From NCBI RefSeq assembly GCF_015694725.1, contig NZ_JADQDQ010000002.1, forward strand, positions 310,001-374,000: a DNA stretch of 64,000 nt, in the 5' to 3' direction. Of the stretch, positions 9,252 to 18,657 are shown piece by piece; position 1 is the stretch's first letter; each line of letters begins with the position of its first letter. The DNA comes from Hymenobacter jeongseonensis (GTDB lineage Bacteria; Bacteroidota; Bacteroidia; Cytophagales; Hymenobacteraceae). The notes below the pieces were generated by a model. It saw nothing but the letters and a program-made list of their open reading frames with translations. It was not told where the DNA came from and searched no databases. The position numbers and the translations under genes were made by a program.

Positions 9252-10314
9252 ACAATTTCAGGAAGGTTGGCGTGTTGGCCACTACTGAGTATCGCTGCTC
9301 AATGGTAGCACGGGCATTTGCTCCCAACGCTTGCCTGCCAGAGCCGTCGGTGAGCAACTTATTTAGCTGCATATGCCAGTCCGCTTGCTCGTAGCAAACG
9401 TACCCGTTATGGTCGTTCTGCACCACTTCGGTATTCATGCCCACTGGAGAAACTAGTGCCGGGATGCCTAAAGCCATGTATTGCAGTGCTTTAAAAGCGC
9501 ACTTTCCTTTTGCCCAAGGGTCGTCTTGCAAAGGCATAAGTCCCACGTGGAACGTTAGCAAATCAGCAATTTCAGTTTCCTTCCGCCACGGCACAAAGCG
9601 CAACGAGCGTAATTTCAACCCTGGTGCTTGGTTGGATATAACCCGAAACTCGAAGTCTAGGCCCTCGTCTTCTAACTGAGCAAGTACAGGGATAATCGGC
9701 TCCAAGTACTTGAGCGTGGAGTGGGTACCGGTCCAGCCGATAACGAGCGGGCCAGGTGCCAGCTGGTCCCGCACCTGATTATGGAGATGCTCCGTATCGA
9801 TGGTGGTGGGCATGATGACCACCGATTCGTTGTACTGCCGAGCATATGCCGCCAAATACGCATTCCCGCAACTAATACGATAGGCCCAACGGCATATGCT
9901 TGCTACTTTGTGGTGGTATTTGAGGCCAGCGGCCACTCGGTTTGCTTCCGATATATTTGGTATCCATATCGCGTCATCAAAATCGTAGATGATGCGCTTG
10001 CGCAATACTTTGGCTAAGAGCCATTCGAATATTGGTGGACCAAGCGGCGCAGCTTCCCGGTGGATGAAAATAAAATCGTAGTTAGGAGCAGCAAGTACGT
10101 GCGCTACGCGTCTTCCAAAACCGCGCATAATTCCCCACAGTTTGGCCAAAGTATGGCCCGACTTATATAATATAGCCCACGTATCCTCGTCGATGAACGA
10201 AGCGAGGCGATAGGTATGGCCATGGGCCTGCAACAGGTCCAAATACTGTTCAAAACGGAATCGCTGCGATGGCGCCTTGCCCTGGGGATAAGGCACTAAA
10301 AATAAAATTCGCAC
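9244..10314 (-). CDS. Glycosyltransferase family 4 (GT-B fold)
   Basis: This is a 356-residue retaining GT-B type enzyme that probably transfers a sugar from a nucleotide sugar to the growing lipid-linked glycan at the inner face of the membrane. The N-terminal domain starts MRILFLVPYPQG, has an SQRFRFEQYLD stretch, and carries IIYDFDDAIW near residues 128-137. The C-terminal nucleotide-binding domain has VIGWTGTHST, a GLMPLQDDPWAKGKCAFK block and LQYMALGIPALVSPVG, the usual donor-contact region. The N-terminal YDFDDA... motif recurs in exopolysaccharide GT4 proteins. It is 9 bases downstream of the WecE-type aminotransferase on the same strand. Donor and acceptor are unknown. Confidence 0.85.
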   Translation of the reverse strand: MRILFLVPYPQGKAPSQRFRFEQYLDLLQAHGHTYRLASFIDEDTWAILYKSGHTLAKLWGIMRGFGRRVAHVLAAPNYDFIFIHREAAPLGPPIFEWLLAKVLRKRIIYDFDDAIWIPNISEANRVAAGLKYHHKVASICRWAYRISCGNAYLAAYARQYNESVVIMPTTIDTEHLHNQVRDQLAPGPLVIGWTGTHSTLKYLEPIIPVLAQLEDEGLDFEFRVISNQAPGLKLRSLRFVPWRKETEIADLLTFHVGLMPLQDDPWAKGKCAFKALQYMALGIPALVSPVGMNTEVVQNDHNGYVCYEQADWHMQLNKLLTDGSGRQALGANARATIEQRYSVVANTPTFLKLFS

Positions 10315-10323
10315 AGGTAAAAT

Positions 10324-11460
10324 TTAGATGGTCTGATAAAAGCACAGTACTGCTTCTATAACACGTTGTTGGTCGGCGGCACTAAGTTCATAAAAAAGAG
10401 GCAAGCGCACCAGGCATTCCGCATAATGGTCAGCCCAGGGTAACTCGCGGCCATCATGCCGGCCCGTATAATAGGGGCTTTGGTGCAGTGACAGGTAGTG
10501 AAATACGGCTAAAATGCCGCGCTGTCTCAGGCTCGCAATCAACTTATTGCGTTCGGCCCGATTGCGACACACCAAATAAAATAGGTGGCCATTGTTAGTA
10601 GCATAATCTGGAACCACAGGTAATCCCACGCCTTGAATACGCAACGGAGCCAACTCCGTATAATAACGCTCCCAAATCGCTTTGCGCTGGCGCTGAATAT
10701 CGGCCAAGTTTTCGATTTGTGCCCAGAGATAAGCAGCCGTAATTTCCGAAGGCAAAAATGATGAACCCACATCCACCCAATTGTACTCTACTGCTTCGCC
10801 CCGAAAAAAAGCAGACCGGGTGGTTCCTTTCTCTCGAAGGATTTCCGCCCGTTGCGCAAATTGCAAATCATTGAGCGCTAAAAGCCCCCCTTCACCAGCA
10901 ATGATATTCTTGGTCTCATGAAACGAAAAGGCTGCCATAGCTCCCAAACTGCCCAAACGCTGCCCTTTATAGAAACTATCAATGGCATGAGCAGCATCTT
11001 CAATTACAGCAATCCCATGGAGTGCAGCCGTTGCGAGCACCACATCCATATCGCAAGCTATACCGGCATAATGCACTGGTACGATGACTTTGGTGCGTGA
11101 TGTAACAAGCGATTCCAAAGCACCGGCATCCAGGTTTGGGTTTGCAGCAGTACTATCGGCGAATACGATTTTAGCACCTCTTAGCACAAAAGCATTCGCG
11201 CTGCTCACGAATGTGAAGGAAGGCACAATAACTTCATCGCCTGGGCCAATTTTGAGCAGCAATGCGGCCATTTCCAACGCATCGGTGCACGAAGTAGTTA
11301 GGAGAGCCTTTCGAAAGCCCCAATTTTGCTCGAAATAAGAATGCGCTAGTTGTGTAAACTGCCCATCACCCGAGAGCTTCCCGGAACGAACGGCTTGCTC
11401 GATGTATCGAGTTTCGTTGCCGGAAAAATAAGGTTTATTAAAAGGAATCAAACTCTCCAT
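10324..11460 (-). CDS. wecE: dTDP-4-amino-4,6-dideoxygalactose transaminase (WecE/RffA type)
   Basis: The PLP enzyme is predicted to convert dTDP-4-dehydro-6-deoxyglucose and glutamate to dTDP-4-amino-4,6-dideoxygalactose (dTDP-Fuc4N). From the ATG at 11460 it has 378 residues and starts MESLIPFNKP; the 14-codon upstream extension is unlike the family. It follows E. coli WecE closely over long blocks: SGKLSGDG, LTTSCTDALEMAALLL, VIVPVHYAGIACDMD, VIEDAAHA (PLP Asp155), FSFHETKNIIAGEGG (Schiff-base Lys184), REKGTTRS-FFRG and GSSFLPSE. The matching acetyltransferase is not adjacent; a WecD-like GNAT lies 10 kb away in the fdt group. The dTDP-sugar source genes (rmlA, rmlB) are outside the window. 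Confidence 0.9.
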   Translation of the reverse strand: MESLIPFNKPYFSGNETRYIEQAVRSGKLSGDGQFTQLAHSYFEQNWGFRKALLTTSCTDALEMAALLLKIGPGDEVIVPSFTFVSSANAFVLRGAKIVFADSTAANPNLDAGALESLVTSRTKVIVPVHYAGIACDMDVVLATAALHGIAVIEDAAHAIDSFYKGQRLGSLGAMAAFSFHETKNIIAGEGGLLALNDLQFAQRAEILREKGTTRSAFFRGEAVEYNWVDVGSSFLPSEITAAYLWAQIENLADIQRQRKAIWERYYTELAPLRIQGVGLPVVPDYATNNGHLFYLVCRNRAERNKLIASLRQRGILAVFHYLSLHQSPYYTGRHDGRELPWADHYAECLVRLPLFYELSAADQQRVIEAVLCFYQTI

Positions 11461-12293
11461 GCGTTCACCAAAGTTACGCCTTGCATTGCATTTTATATTC
11501 AATCACTACGAGAGCAGTCATTGCCGATTTGCGAACTAGGGTTACGGGCTAATAAGCTAATAAGAATAATTAGTGGCTATGAATGCTAGCCGACGCGCTT
11601 AGAGTTCGTGAAACCTCACGGTTACAGTGCCGATTACTAAATAAATGGTTGTAAAGGTCGCAGTTGTTTCGCATTCATCGGTGCGGTTAAGTTGCCATTT
11701 TTAACGCAACAAACTGATTGAGAGCAACCACTCCGAAAATGGGTAAGGGCATAAAATTGCCGTCTCTGAGCCTAGGGATAGCTTAAAATTGTCTTGTGCC
11801 TACCTTAACCTTTCGCCAGCCCAAACATTCGCTACACTCTCATACAGTAGGAGTCAAGCACGGCGTCGCTCTGGATTGGCTTTCATGAAGGCGAGGACGC
11901 TACCGGGAGCAGCGCCACAACTCCTAGTTGAGCCCTTCCCAGCATTCGGCTCGCTTACCGGCGGTAAAACGGGCATATACCCACGGAAACGATGGAAGGT
12001 AGCACGGTAGCAATCGCAACTGCTGCCGTTTTTAATCAGATCTATCGAGGCATTGACAATTTTCCAAATGGAGTACTTATAGCAGCGCAAATCAGGCACA
12101 TTTTCTTATATACCTTGCCACTGGGTATCAGTCAGGCCCCTTTCGTACATCTTTGGTCGGATTTACTAAATGGCGCCAACAGATTCCCTTTTGTATGCAA
12201 GACCATTACTTTTCTTGACAGAACTTTAGGCCTCATTTAGTACAGATTTTAGCACATAATAAGCTCGTTCAATTTGAATAATATTTAAATATA
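11461..12293. other. 833-bp region with no intact gene; contains a decayed transposase
   Basis: The region between wecE and the GT2 gene at 12294 has no convincing intact reading frame. About 11800-12150 is a degenerate IS5-type transposase on the minus strand (separate entry). The remaining stretch, 11461-11800, shows no coding pattern or RNA gene that I recognise; it may include further transposon remnants. Confidence 0.6.
11800..12150 (-). pseudogene. Degenerate IS5-family-type transposase N-terminus
   Basis: Reading the minus strand from an ATG at 12150 gives MYERGLTDTQWQGI, a stop, then ENVPDLRCYKYSIWKIVNA and IDLIKNG, which is the typical start of IS5-type (DUF4096) transposases (LTD.QW...; Y.YS...IVNA...L...G). 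After NG a +1/-1 shift continues the homologous-looking pattern QLRLLPCYLPSFPWVYARF... and ...WEGLN, then another stop and ELWRCSR. There is thus at least one frameshift and two in-frame stops, and the catalytic DDE part is not recognisable. It is a dead insertion-sequence remnant at the border of the AT-rich glycan genes. Confidence 0.65.
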
Positions 12294-13256
12294 ATGATTA
12301 ATAATAAAGGAATTTTTCTATCCGTCATTTGCCCGGTTTACCAATCCGAAGCAACGATTATTGAACTAGTAGCGCGTTTAATAAAAAATCTAGTAGTTAT
12401 TTCTTCCAATTTTGAAATCATTTTGGTTGATGACTGCAGCCCAGATAATTCTTGGGATTTTATTAAAGAAATGACAGCCGCAGACACCAGAGTGCATGGA
12501 ATGCGACTCAGTCGCAACTTTGGTCAACATCGCGCCATTACAGCGGGTCTTGATTGTTGTCGTGGTGAATATATAGTAATTATGGATTGTGATTTGCAAG
12601 ACCGACCCGAAGAAATCCCAGCACTGTTTGCCGAATTAAACAAAGGCTATGACCTTGTAATGGCACGCCGTATCAACCGGCAAGATATATGGAGCAAAAA
12701 ACTATTCTCTCGATTGTTTTATAAAATATTATCCTATCTCACAAACACGAAGCAGGATTCTTCGGTCGCCAATTTCGGCATTTACAATCGCAAAGTAATT
12801 AACGCAGTGCTTAGCATGCGTGAAAGCATTCGCTACTTTCCTGTCATGGTGCGCTGGGTAGGCTTTCGCATTGGTTATTTATCCGTAATGCATGCTGAAC
12901 GCCCCATCGGCAATAGCAGCTACGTTTTAAATCAACGATTGCATTTAGGTCTAGAGGTAATTTTGGCTTACTCAGATAAGCCCTTAATACTAACAGTAAA
13001 GTTAGGTTTGATACTTTCAGGGGGAACATTTTTATTTATTCCCATCACATTGATACGTTATTGGAGGGGCTCCATTTCACAACCTGGGTACACGAGTTTG
13101 ATTCTATCTATTTGGTTTTTCTCCGGCCTTCTACTGTCCGTTTTAGGGATGATAGGGCTCTATATTGGTAAAACATTTGAACAAGTAAAAAATCGTCCAC
13201 TTTATATAACAGACGAAATAACAAATATTGCAGGCACATCAAATAAACAGGGATAA
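12294..13256 (+). CDS. GT2 glycosyltransferase with C-terminal membrane anchor (GtrB/DPM1-like)
   Basis: This is a 320-residue GT-A enzyme, probably making a polyprenyl-phosphate-linked sugar at the cytoplasmic membrane. The N-terminal domain has VICPVYQSE, ILVDDCSPDNSW (Asp46-Asp47), LSRNFGQHRAITAGL and MDCDLQDRPEE (98-107), the classic dolichol-phosphate mannosyltransferase-like signature. Two membrane segments lie at about 231-253 and 266-291, as in GtrB (bactoprenol glucosyltransferase). It is the only plus-strand gene among minus-strand neighbours and is visibly AT-rich. A paralogue of the same type is at 19257-20186. Confidence 0.88.
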   Translation: MINNKGIFLSVICPVYQSEATIIELVARLIKNLVVISSNFEIILVDDCSPDNSWDFIKEMTAADTRVHGMRLSRNFGQHRAITAGLDCCRGEYIVIMDCDLQDRPEEIPALFAELNKGYDLVMARRINRQDIWSKKLFSRLFYKILSYLTNTKQDSSVANFGIYNRKVINAVLSMRESIRYFPVMVRWVGFRIGYLSVMHAERPIGNSSYVLNQRLHLGLEVILAYSDKPLILTVKLGLILSGGTFLFIPITLIRYWRGSISQPGYTSLILSIWFFSGLLLSVLGMIGLYIGKTFEQVKNRPLYITDEITNIAGTSNKQG

Positions 13257-13440
13257 CTATTTTCTTAAATTAACAATGACTCATATAAATAGAAGGCATT
13301 CTTAGCCTATGAACACTTTGCAATAAGCCTGCAGGGTGTTCATAATCGCGGGCCAAGCGCTTAGGAGGACCATTCCAACTCAGACTGAGTTCCACCATAG
13401 GTGGGGCTGTGCATCTATAACAGATACAATCCCCAAGCTC

Positions 13441-14499
13441 TTATGATATGTTATGTGGCTTATAATAATCAGCTATCCAAGGGGCAGTTGACAAATTTTT
13501 ATATAATGCGACGATAGCTGTATGATTTTCGATTAATGCAACTAAGAAAGCAAAATTGCTTTCTAAATCAGCCCTTACTACTAAATAATTATTTTTGAAA
13601 AAGGATTTAGGAATGGCGATAAATACATTTTTAAGTATTAAATAAAGTGCCGATATGTATAGCCATGAAATTCCCATTGCAAACCGTTTACTTTCCTTAT
13701 TTATCAACAATTTATAAGGCATTGTAAAACTAAAGCCTTTACCAAATCCTCTAACCATTTTCTTATAATAAGGCCAAGTCAGCCTAGGGCTTGTCATATA
13801 ATGTTCAAAAACTAGCCTCTCATCATAATAAATATGGCCGCCATTCAAAATGATATTATAGCAAAGCTCAACATCTTCTGAACCATTCAAATTTTTACCT
13901 GTCCTTCCTTCACAAACACCTCTGTAACTCTGATTCCATAAGTTTTCGATGCATGATTTTCTAAATACAGACCCCGCAGTATATAAAAAACCTCTCACTA
14001 ATGATATCTCGCTAGGCTTTCCTGGTCTTCCCTGGGGCCCAGTTGCATAGTTCTGCTTAAATTTTTCAAACCACTTGGGGGGAGTGGTTTCGCATACTGC
14101 TTTGCCTTGTCCACCCAGTGCTGCTATCGACTTATTACTTACCATGGCCTCGTAAGCAGTTTCTACATAACTAGAAATCAACCAATTATCATCATCGCAA
14201 AATAATATGAATTCGTATTTTGATTTTTGGATACCAGTTTCACGAGCTGCTGCAGTTCCAGGCGTAGGCTCAGAAATTACAGAGAAAGGAACATTGCTGT
14301 TAATCTTTGACCATTCGTTTAGTGCAAAGTTGAATGTGTTATCTGTTGAGCCATTATCAATTATTAGTATTTCCCACGGTACTGCAGATTTAAATTCTTG
14401 CCTTGATAGGTGGAGCAATGTTTCAGGAAGGCGTGTACTACTATTATAGCAACATATTACAACCGAAACTCCTTCTGGATTCCTATTCATAAAGCTCAA
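13441..14499 (-). CDS. GT2 family glycosyltransferase
   Basis: This 352-residue GT-A enzyme has VSVVICCYNSS at residues 11-21, IIDNGSTDNT (46-55), a TPGTAAARETGI block and FCDDDNW (DDD at 102-104) for metal and nucleotide-sugar binding. A later ED motif (GSEDVELCYNI) is the usual catalytic-base region. A hydrophobic segment near residues 283-303 may associate with the membrane. It is AT-rich, as is the surrounding block. Sugar donor and acceptor are unknown. The start could be the ATG three codons later (MNRNPEG). Confidence 0.85.
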   Translation of the reverse strand: MSFMNRNPEGVSVVICCYNSSTRLPETLLHLSRQEFKSAVPWEILIIDNGSTDNTFNFALNEWSKINSNVPFSVISEPTPGTAAARETGIQKSKYEFILFCDDDNWLISSYVETAYEAMVSNKSIAALGGQGKAVCETTPPKWFEKFKQNYATGPQGRPGKPSEISLVRGFLYTAGSVFRKSCIENLWNQSYRGVCEGRTGKNLNGSEDVELCYNIILNGGHIYYDERLVFEHYMTSPRLTWPYYKKMVRGFGKGFSFTMPYKLLINKESKRFAMGISWLYISALYLILKNVFIAIPKSFFKNNYLVVRADLESNFAFLVALIENHTAIVALYKNLSTAPWIADYYKPHNIS

Positions 14500-14614
14500 A
14501 TTTTAAACTAAAAAGCATTACCGCTCAACGTAATTATGCAGTGAGATAACTAAGCCTTCCATTGTACTATAGCATTAATAGAATACAGCTATCACCACGA
14601 AATACGACAGGGAC

Positions 14615-15493
14615 TTATTTACTTGCCCACAAATCGAAAGGGAATGCATCTAACAACTTAGTATGGTCAAATTCTTTGATGGGTTCTTGACCACCCATTT
14701 CCAAAGCTTGCTTTACTGTAGTTGCATATTGGATTTCACCTCTGCCAGTTCCAGACATATAATCATTATACTTAAAAAGGTCTTGATTATTAGAGACGCG
14801 TAAGTAACGTGCTGGAACTCCATAAGCCTCAGCTACTATAATTCCATGCAATGAACTTGCAATAATAAAGTCCGCTTCTAAAATCTTTGAAATGATAACA
14901 TTCCAACTCCCCATAGGATCTATGAGATTTTCAGTACCAAGTTTTTTCAGCAAATTGTAGTCCCCGTGGTGAGGAACGACAGCATAGCTTAGCTTATTTG
15001 TGCGTTTAAATTTTGTAGGGAAAATATACGGCAGCAATAATGCAGGGTCTCCGTATACTTCTGGAACATGAATTCCACGTGCCCTTAAAAAATCACCAGT
15101 TAAACGGCCACGCACGGCTCGGACATCTAAGGTTTTAAACTTGTGGTCGTCTGGCCCAAAGCAACCATTTACACCCGACCCCCAAATAACCTCATTATCC
15201 TCAGCCAATTGCATAATGGAGCCTATAGCAAACATGCGATGTTTATTCGACGTCTCTTCCTCTAATGAAAACTCACGGCTAGCTAAAATTCTAGCAACAA
15301 TCATTTTCGAAAGATGGTCGCCAAAATTCTGGGCAAGAGTCCACTGAGGGCGCCAGTAATATAACTTAATATGGTTGAATTCAAGTATAACATCCTGAGT
15401 ATGCGGATACAAATCTTCAGGTTTAATACCTGCCGCTATTTTCACTCTATTGGATACTCTTTCCTTGAATTGCTTAAAGAATTTCTTATTCAT
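14615..15493 (-). CDS. Polysaccharide pyruvyl transferase family protein
   Basis: The family (CsaB/WcaK-like) adds pyruvyl ketals to sugars in polysaccharides, although many members have unproven activity. The 292 residues show the N-terminal NFGDHLSKMIV block, IWGSGVNG, DVRAVRGRLTGDFLRARG, YGDPALLLP, and the C-terminal IASSLHGIIVAEAYGVPARYL block with the SLHG..IAEAYGVP-type motif that is the family hallmark. Length is within the usual range. It is flanked by GT2 genes, so it probably decorates the glycan made by this locus. AT-rich like its neighbours. Confidence 0.82.
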   Translation of the reverse strand: MNKKFFKQFKERVSNRVKIAAGIKPEDLYPHTQDVILEFNHIKLYYWRPQWTLAQNFGDHLSKMIVARILASREFSLEEETSNKHRMFAIGSIMQLAEDNEVIWGSGVNGCFGPDDHKFKTLDVRAVRGRLTGDFLRARGIHVPEVYGDPALLLPYIFPTKFKRTNKLSYAVVPHHGDYNLLKKLGTENLIDPMGSWNVIISKILEADFIIASSLHGIIVAEAYGVPARYLRVSNNQDLFKYNDYMSGTGRGEIQYATTVKQALEMGGQEPIKEFDHTKLLDAFPFDLWASK

Positions 15494-15805
15494 GTCAGGT
15501 TGAATTTTTAATAGACATCTGAAATTGATGTCGCTTGTTTGACTTGTCCGAATTTTGATTATTTCAAAATATTATTGTCCTCATCTATTAGTAAAAACTG
15601 AATATCAGCTTTGTTAAAAAGTAAATATATTATTCTAATTACTTAAACTTATTGATTCGAGTGATACGTCGCTCCCCCGATATTAACAATGCCATTTTGA
15701 AATCAAATAATTAAAGCACTCACAAACCATTGAACTAACGGCGCAATTTACACTATTTTTTAATATCTCCTTAACCAATCAGTAGCGCCATCCTATATTT
15801 TGTTA
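15494..15805. other. 312-bp AT-rich intergenic region, nothing recognised
   Basis: The region lies between the pyruvyl-transferase gene and the GT2 gene at 15806, both read leftwards. I find no coding pattern, RNA gene or convincing terminator. It probably holds the promoter of the pyruvyl-transferase gene, but no clear TAnnTTTG box stands out. Confidence 0.5.
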
Positions 15806-16804
15806 CTAAAAACTACGTAACGATTTGAGTAAAAATTTCAATTGTTGACGCTTTGAAATAGAAGCATACGATGAAAACTCACTTTGATTATAAATTTTCA
15901 TGCTCCTAAAACCTTCAAGTGGCTGGCCGTAACAAACCTCAAACCATCTTACACCCAGGCCTCGCTGCAAGGCATTTTGGTTGAACAGAGGAAACTTTTC
16001 GTTATAACTCACCATTTTATACAACCACGCCTCAACTTCACTGAGTTGAATATCTTGTAATGGTTGTAGCATAGCTATTTTATTATAAATCTGAAGTTCC
16101 CGCGCTGTAAATGGAATCCCCCAACGGCGCAGCAAATTTTCTCTTACTACATCAGAGACATTCGCCCTTTCGTTTAGTACAGCTTTTTTTTGAATATGAG
16201 GTGGAACACGGTACTTAATAAGGGGGGCCTGAATAGTTGCAATGCGCAGTTGTCGGATGTAGCGGGCACAAAACTCATAGTCCTCAGTTTGTCGCAGAGA
16301 AGCATCATAACGCATTTTATGTTCGAAGAATAAGCTAGCACGCAGCATTGCCGATGGATTTCCAGTAGGCAGCGTAAATAATGTTAATACTTGTGCATCT
16401 TCTGGATGTGCTGGGTAACGATTCAGGTAATTGCTTGAACCAAAATTCTGCATGAAGCTACCAACCACATTCACTTCTGGATGCTTATCTAAATACGCTA
16501 CCTGTTGAGCGAGACGTTCAGGATGGCAAATGTCGTCACCATCCATTTTTGCTATATATTCTCCACTAACATATTCTAACGCGATATTATCTGTTCCGGC
16601 CCGACCCATATTATGAGTGTTCACAATCACTTTCACTCTAGAGTCGGTGAATGCAAGTACACGTTTTACAGTATCATCAGTTGAGCAATCGTCTAATACT
16701 ATTAATTCAAAATCTTTGAAAGTTTGCTGCAGGATGCTTTGAATCGTATTTTCAATATACAATCCAACATTATAAACCGGCAGGATTACAGATACTCTAA
16801 ACAT
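15806..16804 (-). CDS. GT2 family glycosyltransferase
   Basis: From the ATG at 16804 the protein is 332 residues and starts MFRVSVILPVYNVG, the canonical GT2 beginning; the 17-codon upstream extension is atypical. Further motifs are VLDDCSTDDT (37-46), NMGRAGTDNIAL, and KMDGDDICHPERL (DGDD about 88-91). The C-terminal half has RQTEDYEFCARY with the ED-Y acceptor-side motif. It is predicted to add a sugar to the glycan repeat unit. It lies 83 bases downstream of the ABC exporter gene on the same strand, possibly in one operon. Confidence 0.86.
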   Translation of the reverse strand: MFRVSVILPVYNVGLYIENTIQSILQQTFKDFELIVLDDCSTDDTVKRVLAFTDSRVKVIVNTHNMGRAGTDNIALEYVSGEYIAKMDGDDICHPERLAQQVAYLDKHPEVNVVGSFMQNFGSSNYLNRYPAHPEDAQVLTLFTLPTGNPSAMLRASLFFEHKMRYDASLRQTEDYEFCARYIRQLRIATIQAPLIKYRVPPHIQKKAVLNERANVSDVVRENLLRRWGIPFTARELQIYNKIAMLQPLQDIQLSEVEAWLYKMVSYNEKFPLFNQNALQRGLGVRWFEVCYGQPLEGFRSMKIYNQSEFSSYASISKRQQLKFLLKSLRSF

Positions 16805-16887
16805 ATGAGAGAGAAAATTCTGATTTAGTATCGACAGCGAACAGCTATATACCAACCAGCGATAAAGTTGCTGACTGATAACAACTG

Positions 16888-18657
16888 CTAAACAATAGCC
16901 TTAACTAATTCCTCGTATCGATGCTCTGCTATAATTTGCCCATCTCGCAACTCGTAAATTTTGTCGCAGTTTCGCAAAGTTGTTATTCTATGCGCAATGA
17001 TTAAAATCGTAATTTCAGTTTCTGCGAGTTTATCAATTGCTTCATTTACTTCCCTTTCTGTTTCGTTATCAAGGGCACTTGTTGCTTCATCCAGCACCAG
17101 TATTTCGGTCTGCTTATAAAGCGCCCTTGCAATACCGATTCGTTGACGTTGACCACCAGAAAGTTTGGAACCCCTCTCTCCTACTAGGGTATTAATCCCT
17201 TCTGGCAAACCCGATACAAATGATTGTAATGAGGCCTGCTTAAGTGCATAATTAAGACGCTCTTCGTTCACATCGCTGTCCCCCAAGGTGATGTTGTCAC
17301 GAATAGACCTTTGCATAAGGAACGTATCTTGCTTTACATATCCAATAATTCGATACCAAGCCAACAAATGCTGGGATGTTAATGGCTGGCCATCAACTAA
17401 TATGTGACCACTCTGCTCTACATAAAAGCGCAGTAAGATATTCATTAAGGTCGTTTTACCAGAGCCTGAACTTCCGATAAATCCAATTTTCTCGCCCTTC
17501 TTAATAGTTATATCAATGGCTTTAACTGCTGACTTTGAAACGCCTGGAAAATTAAATGTAACGTCTTCAAAATGCAGAGTCTTCTTGAATGACACTGGCA
17601 ATTGCTCCACAGGCGGAGTTTCATTATACTTCTTGTCTCGGTATAAACTCAAATTTTCTATTGCATACTGAGTTGTTTTCAACTGCATCATTGAGGTAAT
17701 CATTCTATTAACCGATGGCATCAGCCTGTAAGCTGCTGCAGCGAATAGTCCCACCAAAGATATTAGAGAAGACGAACTACCAGGGCTAAAAATAGCATAT
17801 AAGAAGATGGTTAATATTCCTAATATGGCGACCATTTCTATCATTTTCAATGGCAACATCGAGTACAAGTAACTCAAAGCGTCCAATCGCTGTACCTTTT
17901 CTTGATTATTAAGTAGAGAATCGCGAAATCGGTGTTGCTTATTGGCCAGTTTGATTTCTACAAACCCTGTGAACAAATCACCAATTATTCCTTGCGAGAT
18001 TGGCCTTAGTCTATGGATTTCACTGCCAATCATCTGTGACCTGTTGCGCAATGCACGGTAAGTCAATAAGGTAGTAGGGACCAGAACAAGTGCTAAGATT
18101 CCGAATAGCAATGGTTTATAAAGAATAATACTTATAACGGTAACCAATACAATTGCCACTTCAGAGAAAAAGATAAATAGGGGACGCATTATCCCTCCAA
18201 CAAAATTTCCAGGGATGTTGACAGTACTATGCATTAAATTTGGCGAACCTAAATCATTCAGATACCAAAATGGGAAATTTATATACTTGTTTATCTGTGA
18301 TTTAATTACAGTTAATGCAATATTAGCTACAAATCGGTTTTGCATATAATTCACCCAAGTTGAAAATGCATTTTTAACCAAAAAGAAGACAAATATTATT
18401 ATTATTAAGTAGAGCAAGAAAGTCCTCTCTGACTCAAATTCAAAGAAGTTGTATACCGGTGAGAATAGTTTACTTTTCTGAACTCCTCCTGGTTCAGCGG
18501 CTACCATCATTACTGGAACGAGGGATGCTAAACCCAATACATCCAAAAAAGATGTTATGAGCAGTAGCACCATCATCCATAATGCTTTTCGCTTTTGAGA
18601 AGGAGTTAGATAATATCTAATGCTATTAAGAGAACGCGCTATAATTCCGCCTTTCAT
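16888..18657 (-). CDS. ABC transporter permease-ATPase fusion (MsbA/PglK-like lipid-oligosaccharide flippase)
   Basis: This is a half-transporter of 589 residues that would work as a homodimer in the inner membrane. The N-terminal part holds six predicted helices (about 20-320). The ATPase part has Walker A GSSGSGKTT near residue 398, signature LSGGQRQR near 500, Walker B ILVLDEATSAL near 522 and the H-loop IIAHR. No Wzx-type flippase is visible in the window, so this protein is the best candidate to flip the lipid-linked glycan, as PglK does. That role is inferred from context; lipid or peptide export is possible. A TAGATTTG -7 box lies at 18706-18713. Confidence 0.87.
   Translation of the reverse strand: MKGGIIARSLNSIRYYLTPSQKRKALWMMVLLLITSFLDVLGLASLVPVMMVAAEPGGVQKSKLFSPVYNFFEFESERTFLLYLIIIIFVFFLVKNAFSTWVNYMQNRFVANIALTVIKSQINKYINFPFWYLNDLGSPNLMHSTVNIPGNFVGGIMRPLFIFFSEVAIVLVTVISIILYKPLLFGILALVLVPTTLLTYRALRNRSQMIGSEIHRLRPISQGIIGDLFTGFVEIKLANKQHRFRDSLLNNQEKVQRLDALSYLYSMLPLKMIEMVAILGILTIFLYAIFSPGSSSSLISLVGLFAAAAYRLMPSVNRMITSMMQLKTTQYAIENLSLYRDKKYNETPPVEQLPVSFKKTLHFEDVTFNFPGVSKSAVKAIDITIKKGEKIGFIGSSGSGKTTLMNILLRFYVEQSGHILVDGQPLTSQHLLAWYRIIGYVKQDTFLMQRSIRDNITLGDSDVNEERLNYALKQASLQSFVSGLPEGINTLVGERGSKLSGGQRQRIGIARALYKQTEILVLDEATSALDNETEREVNEAIDKLAETEITILIIAHRITTLRNCDKIYELRDGQIIAEHRYEELVKAIV

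Noticed and set aside
11789..12240. Plus-strand open frames of 73 and 82 codons
   Set aside because: They are opposite the decayed IS5-type transposase, whose minus-strand reading is recognisable; the plus frames show no pattern.
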